Origin: Bagarius yarrelli
Taxonomy: Eukaryota > Chordata > Actinopteri > Siluriformes > Sisoridae
DNA: 64,000 bases
NCBI GenBank assembly: GCA_005784505.1
Contig: VCAZ01000003.1
Location: forward strand, 11,009,527 to 11,073,526
Direction: 5' to 3'
This document shows, piece by piece, positions 12,931-25,018 of this stretch. The notes beneath the pieces are model-generated. The model was given only the letters and a program-made list of their open reading frames with translations. It had not been told where the DNA came from and did no database searches. The first letter of the stretch is position 1. Each line of letters starts with the position of its first letter. A program made the position numbers and the translations under genes.

Positions 12931-13005
12931 CGTCATCTGATGACGTAGAAAACACTTTTATGGACAAGCCACGCCCTCTCGATTCCCTGCACGGCGATTG
13001 GTGCA
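12915..13005 (-). promoter_or_regulatory. suox promoter region: CRE-like, CCAAT and GC-box motifs
   Basis: Motifs cluster in an island less AT-rich than its surroundings: TGACGT at 12941-12946 (CRE/ATF half-site), CCAAT on the minus strand at 12997-13001 and on the plus strand at 12918-12922, and a GAGGGCGTGG GC/KLF-type box on the minus strand at 12969-12978. Together with the downstream donor at 12816 this suggests a TATA-less promoter firing leftward. Confidence 0.45.
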
Positions 13006-13105
13006 GACTTCACTATAGCAACCCTACACCGAGTGCTAATGTCATGGAACATTCCAGTTACTGGCTTTTTCTGTATTTCTACAAGCCACAATTTTTTATT
13101 CCTGT

Positions 13106-13213
<108 letters not shown>

Positions 13214-13218
13214 GATAT

Positions 13219-13278
13219 GCGAAAAATGCATTTCATTGGCTCTGTACATGTACCTTGCACAATGACAATGAATTGAAT
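13219..13278 (+). repeat. retroelement 3'-tail remnant
   Basis: The words gcatttcattggctctgtac and gcacaatgacaatgaattga resemble the tail of a retroelement common in fish, here fused to the TA repeat. Family not assigned. Confidence 0.35.
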
Positions 13279-13898
13279 ATTTATTTTTATTTTATTTTAT
13301 TTATATATATACATACACACACATATATATCTCTATATATATATTATGTAACATACCAATTTATATCTGGGCCATACATAAGTAAAATGTGTTAAGATGT
13401 CTTGAAATGTTTTGTTCTTAACTTGTATATTTTGTATTTAGTAGTTCAAATATTTCACTGATGGTTTGCAAGGCAGGAAAATGAGCAGTGAAAACAACAA
13501 ACATGAAAAAAACAGCATAAAAAAAATCCTAAAAGTGTAATTTTCTAAAAAAAAAAAATCGTTATTGATGCTTCTTATGGCCACTGTTTTCATATAATTC
13601 AGTATGGCTGAGAATGTGGATGTGGATCATGCGGTCTACGAAATGAATATTGCTGTTGAAAAATGAATGTCACTGAGACGATATCTAATTTGAGAAAAGG
13701 AAATAGTAAACAAAAAAAGCAAGAAAAAAAACAATGTCAGCGATTTTTATACAGCCATTGAAAAACCTGTAGGCTACTTCAAAAAGATATAGTAATATAT
13801 CTTTAACTTTACTAAATATTGGCACAATGTCACACATTTTAACACACATAACACACACTCTCATAAATATTCTTAGTCCATTCTTAGTTGTTATTTTA

Positions 13899-14428
13899 TA
13901 GACATGATAAAAGTGCCAAAAGTCTGTGGTCACCTGAGCATCACAAACTAATGTGATTATTTAAACATCTTATTTCAAATTTATTCTCATTTTGCTGTTC
14001 GAATAAACTTCACTTTTCTAGTAAGACTTTCCACTACAATTTGGAGCTTGAATGCGAGATGTGTGTTCATTCAGCTACAATAGTATTAGCGAGATCAGAT
14101 ACTAACGGCAGATAAGGAGGTCTGGAGTGCAGTTGGCATAACAGTTCATCCCAAAGGTGTTGAGTGGTGGTAAAGTCAGGGATTATGTTTTATTCACTCC
14201 AATAATAACACACCGTGTCTTAGTGGAGCTCAGGGGTTTTGTGCACAGGGGTATTGTCATGCTGGAACAGTGTCTGAGTCGCAGTGAAGGAAAAATGTAA
14301 TGCAACAACTTACAAACAAAAATATTCTAGACAACTGTGTGCGTCCAAATTTGTAGCAACAATTTGGAGTAGAACCACGTATAGATCTAATGTTCAGGTG
14401 ACCACAAACCTTCGGCAATATAGTGTAC
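13899..14428 (+). mobile_element. near full-length non-autonomous inverted-repeat DNA element
   Basis: The left end (gccaaaagtctgtggtcacc, from 13915) is the inverted match of the right end (ggtgaccacaaaccttcggc, ending near 14416) with only a few mismatches, and the right end closes with aatatagtgta. The interior, about 450 bp, contains ttttgtgcacaggggtattg and tcatgctggaaca and codes for nothing. Related pieces at 8935, 17965, 22612, 38400, 39086, 45034 and 59980-60652 mark a family scattered through the window. I recall it as a common fish repeat but cannot name its superfamily. Confidence 0.7.
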
Positions 14429-17400
14429 GTAGGTAATAATTGTTTCAAGAGTTTATGTTTAAAAATAAAAAATAAAAATACAGAGATGGTGCTTTTTTGG
14501 AATGTTTTCTGGCTGGTGGTTCAGTTGCAAGGTACAAATTGCCTAGTCGCCTCAGCCAACATGCTTTTAAATCACCACAAAGTTTTAAAGAAATAGAAAA
14601 TCAGTGTTTTGTAACAATCACCTCACAGTCTGGACATAAAACCTCTAAAAACTTAAGAGGAAGGAAGGTCTGTATGTACAAATTGGGAAATATAATCAAG
14701 CTAGATTTCCAGACTTGTAAAACATATTTAAAAAATAATTTGTTATCTATAATGTGTATAGTAATTTATTAGAGGAAATAAAAAGTAAAAGCTAGGTTAT
14801 GAAAAGAATTACAACTTTAGCATACTTAAATATTTGATTAACAAGGCAAGTTCAGTGAAAAGTTGGGCAAAATTAATAAATATATTATTACCTGTAGATG
14901 TGCTAAACTAATTTTTATTTGAACCCACTCATTTTTTTTAATTAATTAAAAATATTGGAACATGTAACGAACAAATACAAGTTTGTGCCCTGTCTGATTA
15001 ATGGTTTAAAACTTATCCACAGTAGGTTTATGGCTTGGCATGGCTGCTCCTGCAGTAGAATCAATAACGTTTTTAGTGTTTTGGGGGCGATTTTTTTAAC
15101 CTTTAATGACAGGATACAGATGAAACAGGTGGAAAAAACCCAAGGAATCGAGCCCAGGTTGTTCGGAGCTTAACAGCGCCATATGTATATGTGTTTTATT
15201 CAGTTATATAAAATTACATTCAGTACATTTTTTTTATTCACATTAATAAAGGTTAATATTGCTGGGACAATATTAGTCTTTATATTTTTCATAAATCTAG
15301 TAAGCTTGTGATTTTTAGTGGTTAAAGGTGGGAAGTGGAAGCTTAGTGGTTAAGGTGTTGGACTGCCTATCGGAGGATTGTGGGTTTGATGCCCAGAACC
15401 ACAAAGTTGCCACTGTGGAGCCCCTGAGCATGGCCCTTAACCCCAAATTGCTCAGTAGTATAAATAAGGTAAATGGAAGTCACTCTCAATAAGGACATCT
15501 GCCAACAGCTGTTAATGTAAAATAATTCACCAAATCCAGTACAAACAGGCTAAATCCCGAATAATCCTTTATGAAAGTAACAACTGTCATATATACAGAA
15601 AAGGTCTTAAGATAAACCATGTAATAATTATTGGTGTGCAATTTGTCTGTACTTGAGTAAGTAGCTGTTTTCTACACAAGCGAGCTAAATGCATTAGCTA
15701 GTATAGATTGAGCAGATATTAGAAATTAAAGCTGCCATTCTTTAGATAGTGCAACTATGACTGATTTTGCTGCTCCTGTATCTAAGATAAGACTTATTTA
15801 TGAACCACTAAATGCTTTATGGCTTTAAGTCATTGTTTACTTATGATAAAGTAGAAAAAAGGAAAATGATAAATGTACAATTTTAAAGTTTTACATGTCG
15901 TCTTATTAACAATGATGAAATTAAGTTTGAAAAATCATTTTAGTGGCTAATTTTTCAATATTTAAGAATTTTAAATCATATTTAAGTATTTTAAGAGTCC
16001 TTGATATTTTTCTTGTATAGATCGTAATTATATTCTTTGTGCTTCTAGATTCTTTCCAGAAGACCAGCTTTTAGGCTACAATACGAGCTGAAATAAAAAG
16101 CATAATTCAAAGTACTATCTCTTAACACAAGAACCTTTGAACCACAGGCCACAAGACATGTGATGGGCCAGTAAACAATGGGTTTAACCTGTTTTTTGAG
16201 AGCAAAATCAGGAAACCAATGTCAAATACCTCTTGTGTGTTTAGTGCCAAAAGGATGTTGCACAAATTAAACTTTTCAGCCATTTAAAGACATGTACCCA
16301 TGTGCTCTGAAGGGCTTGCTGTGTAAACAGGAGTATTATGACTTTAAAAGGTGCCCTTATCTTCTGCCACTGCTTTGTTTTTATGGCCTTGTGAGCTATT
16401 TTATGACCCGCTAGGATGAAAAGCTACTTTCACACTGTGCACACCGGTACAGCTGCGACTATTGTTGTACAATACATTTCAGTATATCTTGAATGAAATT
16501 TATTTTGCCAACTTGGAGCATTTACACAATTTAATACTGTCTTTTTTTTTTTTTTTTGCTTAATCTGTTCAAAATGTTTAAAAATGTGTTTGCACTGCAA
16601 ATAAAATTATTGTTTTTTTTTTTGCTGTTTTACCACAAATGGTGATGGTGAGTTTTCATGCAAGATTATTAAAAGATGAGTAAATTGTGGGTGTATGGGA
16701 TTCACGTGTTCATCAAGAATATTCAAATACGTTATGTCATTCAAGCAATAACTGATGATGAATAAGCTCAAAAAATCATTTTCTTTACAGGTACTTCACC
16801 TCCACCAGCCTAGACCGGAGGAAAGTTAGATCCATGTGTTAATCACATCGGCACCAGATTCTGATTATTCTTTTGGTACCTTAGCAGAGGTTTAGCAGAC
16901 ACTTTTATTTGTGAGGCAGTTTTATTTATTCATTCAGCATAATTATTTATTTCTGTAGCGTTAAATCAGTCGGATTATTCTCTGTTATGTATACCACAGT
17001 TCACAATAGGTCAGAATTAATTTCAACAATTAAATTTTTTTTAATATCAATTTAATAGAATTATTTATATATAAAATCATAAAAAAGACTAGTCTGGATT
17101 ACTTTAGTCAAAAAATAAAAATCATTGCTGTTGCAGGGGGAAATTGCAATATTATTACTACCATCATGTTCTCCTGAAAGGTTCTTTGTTATGTTAGATA
17201 ATGAGTAGTTTTAAATAGACAAATAATGACACAGAAGAATCGATGCTCGTCATAATCTAACGAATGTATTTTAAAACTGTACTTTTGCCATTCATTTTTT
17301 GAAAGACATAAAAAAAATCACTATGAAAAGATCACATCAGAGCCTAAGACTTAACACCAACACTTACAGCAACATCAAGCTTAAACAAACATAGGTAAAG

Positions 17401-17678
17401 AGCTCTCTCTTAGTTTTCCACACTAACCTCTCTGTATTGGCTACATCGTATGTTGGTGCAGTTTTGCTGTAATATAATATGAAACTTTTTTTTAATGGAA
17501 CCTTTAGTCAGAATCCTGTGTTATAGCACTGAAGGGGTCTTCTTACACTCAGCGCACAAGAGCCCTTATAAAGCTTCTTAAGTCTTGTCTGCAGGACAAT
17601 TAAAGCAGCAGTCCAGTCTCCGGCTCTCACACACAGTTCACAGGTCCTGAGCTGACTGATCAGTTGCAGATATGAGAA
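14429..17678. other. intergenic spacer and mcrs1 3' UTR
   Basis: Apart from the SINE at 15333 I see no gene. T-runs occur at 16540 and 16612. The right end is mcrs1 3' UTR: overlapping reverse-strand AATAAA signals at 16921-16930 lie about 750 nt past the mcrs1 stop and are a plausible end of that transcript. Confidence 0.45.
15333..15525 (+). mobile_element. tRNA-derived SINE (copy 1, nearly full)
   Basis: The head has an A-box-like tagtggttaaggtgttgg and a B-box-like gggtttgatgccc, the two internal RNA polymerase III promoter elements. The body shares gagcatggcccttaacccc and a tail related to aaggacatctgccaa with other copies in the window. It lies between suox and mcrs1. Confidence 0.75.
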
Positions 17679-20600
17679 TCACTGCTGGTTCATCTTGGCT
17701 GTCTCGGCTTTGATGAGAGAGATCAGCTCCTGGTTTATGAGGAACACAAAGCGAAGTCCTGCAATCTGGAACAAAAACATGCATTCAGTATCAGAATATT
17801 AGAGGTTTTAGTATTATTTTCATTGGTAAAATTGTAAATACATTCTTTTTATTTCAGCATTAACAAATTGTAAAAGTATAGTCCTCGATCAGCTTTTAAA
17901 ATCATCTCTATACCTTTAGTTCACACTTTATTATATATAAACACCTTTCATAATATATTTTCTCTACATGAACCAAAGGTTAGGAACACCTGACCACCAC
18001 ATCAATACATTTCATGGACTTTGAGGTTTTGTGCACAGCGGCGGTACAATAATTATTTGCTGATGGCATCCGTTCTCAGATGCCTGTTTTTGTGAGGTCA
18101 CCCAGACCAAGAACGCTCCCATGATTGTAGATTAACACTGCCGTTTTAGCATAGACCTATCCAGAGTGAGACGTAAACCATCCGCCATTGTTTCGGGGAA
18201 TTTGTTTTTTGGGGGGAAGTGGTGGCTCGTGGTTAAGGTGTTGGACTGCCAACCCGAAGATTGTGAGTTCGATTTCCACTGTTGGGCCCCTGAGCAACCC
18301 CCAATTGCTAGTTGTATAAAAGAGATAAGTGTAAGTTGCTCTCCAGCGTATCACTACATTGATCCTACATTAGTAGATGGTTTATAATGGTGTCCTTTAA
18401 AAAATTCATTATTTAATTTAAAAAATCATATTAACTTGGGCATCTGATAACGTCTTAAAAAAACCCTTGAATTTCCCTGACAGTAGAACGTGTGTTTATA
18501 GTCATTTATGTGTACTCACCTCCAGTACAGAGTTGTTGTTAAGTTTCCATTTGTTACCAGTCAGGACTGGTCTGCCATCGATATAGATCGGTCTACGGCC
18601 CTCGTTCACAATAAAGAAATCACCATTGTTCTTCAGCTTGATGATCCCTATTGTCCACATACAACACCATCAGGAATTCAAGATCAATTAATGATCTCTA
18701 AATTTTCATAACATTTAAAGCTAAGAAACATAAATAGAAAACTGAAGCATATCTTTTTATTTGGCTCAGTACCCTGCTGCCTGGAGATTTTCCATGCCGG
18801 TCCCTCTAAAGACAAATCTACATCAATCTGTTTGTCTTTGGTGGCACGACCAAGAGTGATCTAGAAGGAGGCAGAATTTTTTTAAACAAGAAATTTTCAT
18901 TTAATCTAAATAAATATGGGAATAAATATCTTACAAAACCGATAAAGCCATTCCAAAATAAAATAAATAAAAGGGAAAAACTATATAACAAAAAAAAGGA
19001 TAGTTTCTAACTTGCCTCTCTGGACCTCATGAGGTATCGGACCATTCGTCCTCTTAATGCAGCCAACGTCTGGTTATCAAAATCCGGCGAGTTTATACCT
19101 GCATATACAAATGACAGAAGTTTAATGAACACATCAAGAATAGCAAGATGCTGCACAGATATTAAGTATGACGTTACTTGGAATATTAAAATGTCATAAT
19201 TAAAATAAATTTGACTGACCAGTGATGCTGTCCACCAAAACCTGCCAACGTGGGAGCTCCTGCTCCAATTGCCTGATTTCCCTTTTCTGGTGTCGATCTG
19301 CAACCATCAACTCTGCATGGAGAACCGTGAAAGGAGAGCTAATCAAAATATAGGCAAGGAAAACTAGCAGAAAGAGCAACAGAATGTGCGACAGATGAAT
19401 AAGAGCATGAACGGAGTAATAACTCACCGTTCTCCAGAACCTCATCTCTGCTGTCCCTAACATGAACAAAATCGGTTAGTGTAAATAAAAACTTTTGAAA
19501 TGATTAAAGCTGAGGTAATTAAATAAAGAAACTAATAAACTAAACTATTTTATTTCTAAGCACTTTTACAATACTATGATTTCGACAAGCTTCAGTTATC
19601 CAGTTTAACAGATAGATGTGTGCATATGTAGATGTGTGTTAACAGCACTGAATGATTTATACAGTATGCACTGGGTGTGATGTGCTTTACTTTAACTTGG
19701 AATCATCGACCATCTGCTCGGCATCGGAAAAGTTAAGAACCTGATCTGCTTTTGGCAGAGGCTGAACTGAAAATAAGAAGATGCAAATATGTGCAGTCAG
19801 ACTAAGTGTCAGGGGGTTAAAGGGGTTTTTTGAAGCAGAAGAATGTGTTGCATGCTCACCACTTTGGTCATCCAGTAAGCAATACTGTTTAAGCAGCTGC
19901 CAGTGTACCAGTAAACTCTTAGGGGTGCGTGATGGGTAGAAAACATTAGGGTGCTTATTTAGCAAGTCCTGGAAAACCTCCAGTTTTGGCTGACTGTTCT
20001 GCTCAACGCACAAAAAAAACAAGAAATGTTTGACCAAATCATCCACATGCACAAATACTATGAACCAATGACAATAAGAGGAGACAGAGAAAACACTGAA
20101 ATATTGCAATGGAATGTATTGCCAATGTGCATGACATTTGGCAGCTCAGAATGGAATTTTGTCAATGGAATTTGTAATCCAAACCGTTACCCTGGCACCC
20201 TAATGAATAAAACACACTTTTAGGGTTATCAGTTTTTATTTATTTATTTATTTATTTTTTATTAATCACTAACCAGGTTACAAGCTGCTCGTTGGGCTGC
20301 TAATTTATGACAAACTGCTGAAATCTCCTGGTTAAAATTGTTTTTGGGTAGAAAAAATACGTATACAAGCCATTATTGATAATCACTCACTCTGATGTCA
20401 CCTAAAGTCTAATTCCTCTCAAGTCTTCTTTGTAAAATCATCTCGGAGAGTTTTTCCTTAATGGCTTGCTAAGTCTTACTTAAAAAATAGTTTTTCTGTA
20501 AAGCTGCTTTGCGGCAGATAACTTCAGATAGTAAAATTATTGCGTTCACTAATAAAAATCTGATATAATTTGTTTTAATATTTCTATGTCTGATTTAATT

Positions 20601-23600
20601 ACGCCTCAACCTATTTATAAATATCATTAGCAGTGGAGCAGAATTTAAGCAGCTATTGGACTAGAGTTCTGGACTATTAGTGTTTGATTTTTAGCGGATT
20701 CATCAGAATGGAGTTGACTTTATTCATTATTATTGCACTGTTTACTAAATGTTTTCTTTTGCTATTTGCATCAGCTATAACTTTTAGTTTGACATGATGG
20801 ACATGAGTGCAAATACTCATTACACAGCATTAATGTCCTTAGCTAACTGGATCCCCAAATGTAATTACATTATTTCACTGGTTCATCCTAGACAATTAAA
20901 AAGAACCATAACGTGTGCAATTATATTAGATTTATTAAATATAGAAAACACGAGCATGTTTGCTTGTTGCCTAATGATTATTATAATGCCACAATCTTTT
21001 TCACTGTGATCATGAAGCAGGTTCTGAGTGGGAAATCTGTCGACTCACAGAGCTAATCTTGGCCATCAGAGCCTCCTCCGCCTGGCTGAACAGAGCTTTG
21101 CTCTGAATAGCAGCGATGGCTTCAGGGTGGAGCTGCCTCATGGCCTGCCATGCCAGCCTGTAGACCACATCACACACAAACAAACACAAACAATCAAAGA
21201 TACGTTCAGTATGCTAGAAATGAAGAGAGACAGGAATGTTAGACATAAAATGCAGGTTAAATTCTCAGTTTACACGAGGACAGAAAAACGCGTTCCTTGC
21301 ACTTACTTGGATATGACGGGGTCGTAGAGCAGTGCATACCAGCGCTCCTGAATTTCCCTCAGTGTGAACCGGCAGCTAAACTTCACTCCCAGGTGAACTG
21401 CAGTAAGATCTGTAGTCTGAAGAACAACACACACAAACGTTATGGTACATGTGTAAACACAAAGGTTTTCATGAGGTTAGAACTTCACTTAAAGATAAAA
21501 AAAAAATTACAACTATGAAATAACATTTTCCCTATCCATTATATTTATTATTTTACCTTCCATAAACAAAAAAAAATCCATCAGCTTCCTAACTAGCTAA
21601 CAAATATAAGAAAATCAGAAACACACAAAAGTATAAATCTTCTGATTCTGTGAGTCTAGAGAGTTGAAATCCAGGCAAGAATATTCAGCCTTTGTTCACT
21701 TTTAAACTGTCTGTTTTTCTTTTCCTCACATCACATGTAACATAAAAACCATACAAAATAACATTTATAATTGAATCAAGCTATGAAGACCAGGATGTTA
21801 AGATGAAGTGTCTCTGACCTGCAGCACTGCATTTATGAGCAGCAGATCGTCTGTGGGCTTCCAGCGTCCCAGGTCTTTAGTGATCTGCAGAGGCTGCTTG
21901 CTCTTCTTTACTCGCTTGGTGATTGGGGATGGCGTGATCACCATGGTGAGCGGAGGAGTTAAAGACGCGCTGGACCTGGATACCTGATACACAAACAAAT
22001 GTGCTTTATGTAATAATAATTAAAATGAAGATGTAGACTGGATGGACATCAATGATTTCAAACATAAAAAAGGTTTATTAAAGTAGAATTGTGCAACACT
22101 TCAACACTGTTCTGAATTCAAGAGTGCAGCCTAGTATTGAAACGCCAAGAATAAAATCAAACTCGGAAGATTCTGCACAGTGTAATGCCTTCACAATTAT
22201 TCTCCAACCTACAGCGGACAAATAGGTACAAAACATGGAAAAAGAAACCACAATGTGTTTGCCAAGATACCTTCTTTTTCTCACTGGGCGATGGTTCGGC
22301 TCCAGGGCAGCGGATTGGCTCGATTCCTGGGGGGCCTTTAACCCTGCTGGAGGATTTAACCAGACTGCTCTCCACCAGCTCATCGTCAAACTTCTTCCGC
22401 TTAATTGACCTGTAACATATAGATATTTGTCTATAAATAAACATTTCTGCATATGTAAGTACATCAAACCGGCCTGCATTAGGATTAAGATGCTGTTGTT
22501 GGATGTGTTTTTATTTCCACGCATAAAGAAAGACAGATTTTATGGACAAAATTGTGGGAAACGCATTCATATCCTATGAGCTTGTTTTAGATCATGTTTC
22601 CAGTTCAGTTTTAGTGACTCTTATGGTAGGTGTGGAGTTCGGCTGTGGGGATGTGTGATTATTCAGCCACAGGAGCATTAATAAGGTCAGACACTGATGT
22701 GTGGTGAAGAGACAGAGTTCAGTTGGTGCTGCAGTTCATTCCAAACATGTTTATTTCATTTTCACCTGTGGAATAAGAAACACTTCAGGCTCTCAGCACT
22801 TGCAGCTTTGGTTAATTTTTTTTTTTTTTTTTAGGGGGAAAGTTACCAGGCACTGATGATGTCAAGATAGTCCTGAAATCTGCTGACCTAATCTTTCAAA
22901 AGTCTTTATAAATATCTGTTACGTTGCACCACAATTGTTTTTTAACATTTCTAATAAGTTATATTCTGTTACAACTAAAGTCAATAAAGACCATCAGTGT
23001 TTAAGTGAGATAAAGCCATTGTTTTTAAATCTCATACACTCAGTATGTCAATACGTCACTCGGGACTCCTGTCACAAAACAGTTTTCTGGTGAAGGAAAA
23101 TGGCGAATATTTACGCTACAGTATACAAAACACTTTGTGGTAACAGTTTGAGGGGAAAAAAAATCACTTATAAATCACTTATAAAATGTGTCCACATAGT
23201 GCAGAAGAAGAGTGAACCTCAATCGCACAGGGGGCCAAAACTTTAGAGCAAACACACTTTAGGATAAACGTTTATTGAACAGACTAAAACTAAAGATTTT
23301 TGAACCTGGCTATATTATTCTAAAATAAACACAACTTCAACTTAAAATAAATGACAATATTTTGTTCTCTATGAAAAACATTATCATGCTTTTAAATTAA
23401 AATATCAATAAAAATTGTGCTTTTAAGTAAGACAGCAAATCGAAACACTCTCTCATTGTGTTTGCTCCTCTGCCGTGTCCGAGCTGGAGGCTTGGCATCA
23501 GGTTAGTTTATGTTTGCGGGTTAAAGGTTCTGTGTTATGGAGATCCTCAGGATGGACTGCAGGTGTGACGTTTTGTTGATCTTTGTTACAAAGAACAGCA

Positions 23601-24509
23601 TCTCACACAGACATGTGCTACCAAACATACACACGGTTTGAGCCGCATGCGTACGGCGCTGAGGCATTGCTTCAGGAATGGAGTGTGTGACCTGTGCAGC
23701 CCTGCAGCGACAGACTTTTGCCTCTTTCAATCAACGGTGTTGTCAAACCAGTGGCAATCTCACAAACCCGATCAGCAGCCGTATCTCTGCTAAGGCTCTG
23801 CAAACACCTGCTTTCTGTCTGAACAATGATGGAAGGCAGCAATCATTATGGGATATGGAGTTTGTGTGTTATCCCCAGACCATTAAAAAAAAGATATCTA
23901 AAATGATCTCTGGAGCCGGATGTAATTATATGCCGGGCCGGTTGTGGCCAGTGGCCTTAGAGTTTGACACAAGATCTTCACACCACAGTAATAATATGTA
24001 ATAAACCAGTATAACATGTGATTTTACCTGGAAGAGCTTCTCCTTTTAGGAACCGGACCTCCTCCACCGAAAGCCTGAGCCGTGGGTCTCTTTATGTCCT
24101 TCACCATGGCCTGCTCTTCATCCTCGGACCTGCTCTGAGCTGCCAGATTGACCAGATTTACCCCTCCAACCACTGCAGGAACCACATCTGTCTGACCATC
24201 TAAACACACACACACACACACAGGATTAACACAGCGCACACAAACAATTACATTCTGTGGATAGAAAAGTACAGATATTTATTTCAGGTTGTCTCTTTAG
24301 CTCGAAATGAAATAATACTTACAGTATATACTAAAGTGCAAAAATACATTAATGATCTTCTGCATGACCCGATAAACAGACTGATTAACTAGCACATTAA
24401 TCATACATGGGAAAATATTATTACACATTACAATATCATTACCGAGGTTTGCTTTAAATTATAAAACTTATAATTAAACACGATAAAAATGACACTCGCC
24501 TTTCTCCAT
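17679..24509 (-). CDS. mcrs1: microspherule protein 1 (complete, 14 coding exons)
   Basis: MCRS1 is a nuclear protein of the NSL histone-acetyltransferase and INO80 remodelling complexes and also acts at spindle microtubule minus ends. Exons: 24509-24500, 24199-24028, 22409-22271, 21983-21819, 21416-21307, 21157-21049, 19998-19860, 19766-19691, 19456-19428, 19312-19220, 19098-19016, 18860-18773, 18647-18520, 17765-17679. All phases agree, giving 475 aa (human 462). Recognised parts: basic stretch KRRSSSR then SIKRKKFDDELVESS (likely nuclear localisation), MCRS_N region with DLGRWKPTDDLLLINAVLQ and FTLREIQERWYALLYDP, a predicted coiled coil around QKREIRQLEQELPRWQVL, and a C-terminal FHA domain from ITLGRATKDKQIDVDLS to LRFVFLINQELISL. 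The introns after exons 1 and 11 need GC donors; the other donors are GT. Confidence 0.95.
17965..18055. repeat. fragment of the 'ccaaaagt' inverted-repeat element
   Basis: Contains aggaacacctgaccaccaca and gaggttttgtgcacagcgg, matching the terminal and internal words of the element at 13899-14428 with the middle deleted. It lies in mcrs1 intron 13. Confidence 0.5.
18212..18345 (+). mobile_element. tRNA-derived SINE (copy 2, 3'-truncated)
   Basis: Head gtggttaaggtgttggactg and B-box-like gagttcgatttcc match copy 1 closely. The tail is lost after gtataaaagagata. It is antisense in mcrs1 intron 13. Confidence 0.75.
18520..18860 (-). CDS. mcrs1: mcrs1 exons 12-13: core of the FHA domain
   Basis: Exon 12 (18860-18773) encodes ITLGRATKDKQIDVDLSLEG and exon 13 (18647-18520) encodes IIKLKNNGDFFIVNEGRRP through NNNSVLE. 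They form the central beta strands of the FHA fold; the GR of LGRA corresponds to the conserved FHA glycine-arginine, and NG and N residues of the later loops are also present. Whether it binds phosphothreonine is not shown by sequence alone. Confidence 0.9.
19428..19456 (-). CDS. mcrs1: mcrs1 microexon 9 (29 nt)
   Basis: A 29-nt exon encoding DSRDEVLEN between SKLK (exon 8) and ELMVADRHQ (exon 10), flanked by a catgttag acceptor and a gtgagt donor. It fits human MCRS1 protein, which has a similar run at this point. Skipping it would shift the frame, so it should be constitutive. Confidence 0.85.
20430..20530 (+). mobile_element. L2-type LINE 3'-tail fragment
   Basis: The words gagagtttttccttaatggc and ctgtaaagctgctttgcggc match the 3' UTR of the LINE at 4600-7096. 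The copy is short and degraded. It lies in mcrs1 intron 6. Confidence 0.55.
22612..22755 (+). repeat. fragment of the 'ccaaaagt' inverted-repeat element
   Basis: The words gtcagacactgatgtgtgg, gagttcagttggtgctgcag and tcattccaaa are the internal left part of the family represented at 13899-14428. It lies in mcrs1 intron 2. Confidence 0.5.
23455..23900. other. non-coding, relatively GC-rich block in mcrs1 intron 2
   Basis: This part of the 1.6-kb intron 2 is less AT-rich than its surroundings and partly open on the plus strand, but I find no splice-bounded exon or protein family. It may be an old repeat or a regulatory block. Confidence 0.25.
24200..24499 (-). other. mcrs1: mcrs1 intron 1 with GC donor and TG-repeat acceptor
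   Basis: The first coding exon is only 10 nt (ATGGAGAAAG). The frame continues correctly only if the intron starts with gcgagt. It ends with a TG repeat of about ten units (plus strand 24202-24222) followed by tttag, in place of a normal pyrimidine tract. The join gives MEKDGQTD, comparable to the start of human MCRS1. Confidence 0.65.
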
Positions 24510-24987
24510 GACGCGGTTTCTGCTATCAGTGCAGCATTACGTTATACTGTAACGTTCAATTTACACCCAAAACTGCGTTCGTAATTTCTTAAATTTCTGA
24601 TTAAATAAACGGAAAAATTTCGGTCTGTCCAGTTTACAGCCAACTTTCTTATAAATATATGTGAAGATAGCTAATGTTTGCTAGTTAGCCCATAGCATGC
24701 TAACAGTGCTAAACCTTTGTTTAAACGCTTAGGCGTTGACTAACTGAACACAGTTTAGTGAAAAAAACCCAACTACATTTATTTCAAATTGAATAAATAT
24801 TATTTTTGTTTAGAATGTTATAAATAATTTTGGCTTTTATTTTTTACGTGTGACTATATGTCGCTGTTTTGTCAAAAAAAGGTATTGCTAACAGTTTTGT
24901 GAAGGCAGCAACATTTGGCATCGTTAACGATCTCTAACAGGAAGTGCGTTATCTTTTTACAAAACAAGAGTCTTACTGTAACCGAAA

Positions 24988-25018
<31 letters not shown>

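Noticed and set aside
23678..24001. 107-codon plus-strand frame antisense in mcrs1 intron 2
   Set aside because: No recognisable domain and no splice context; only an open stretch.
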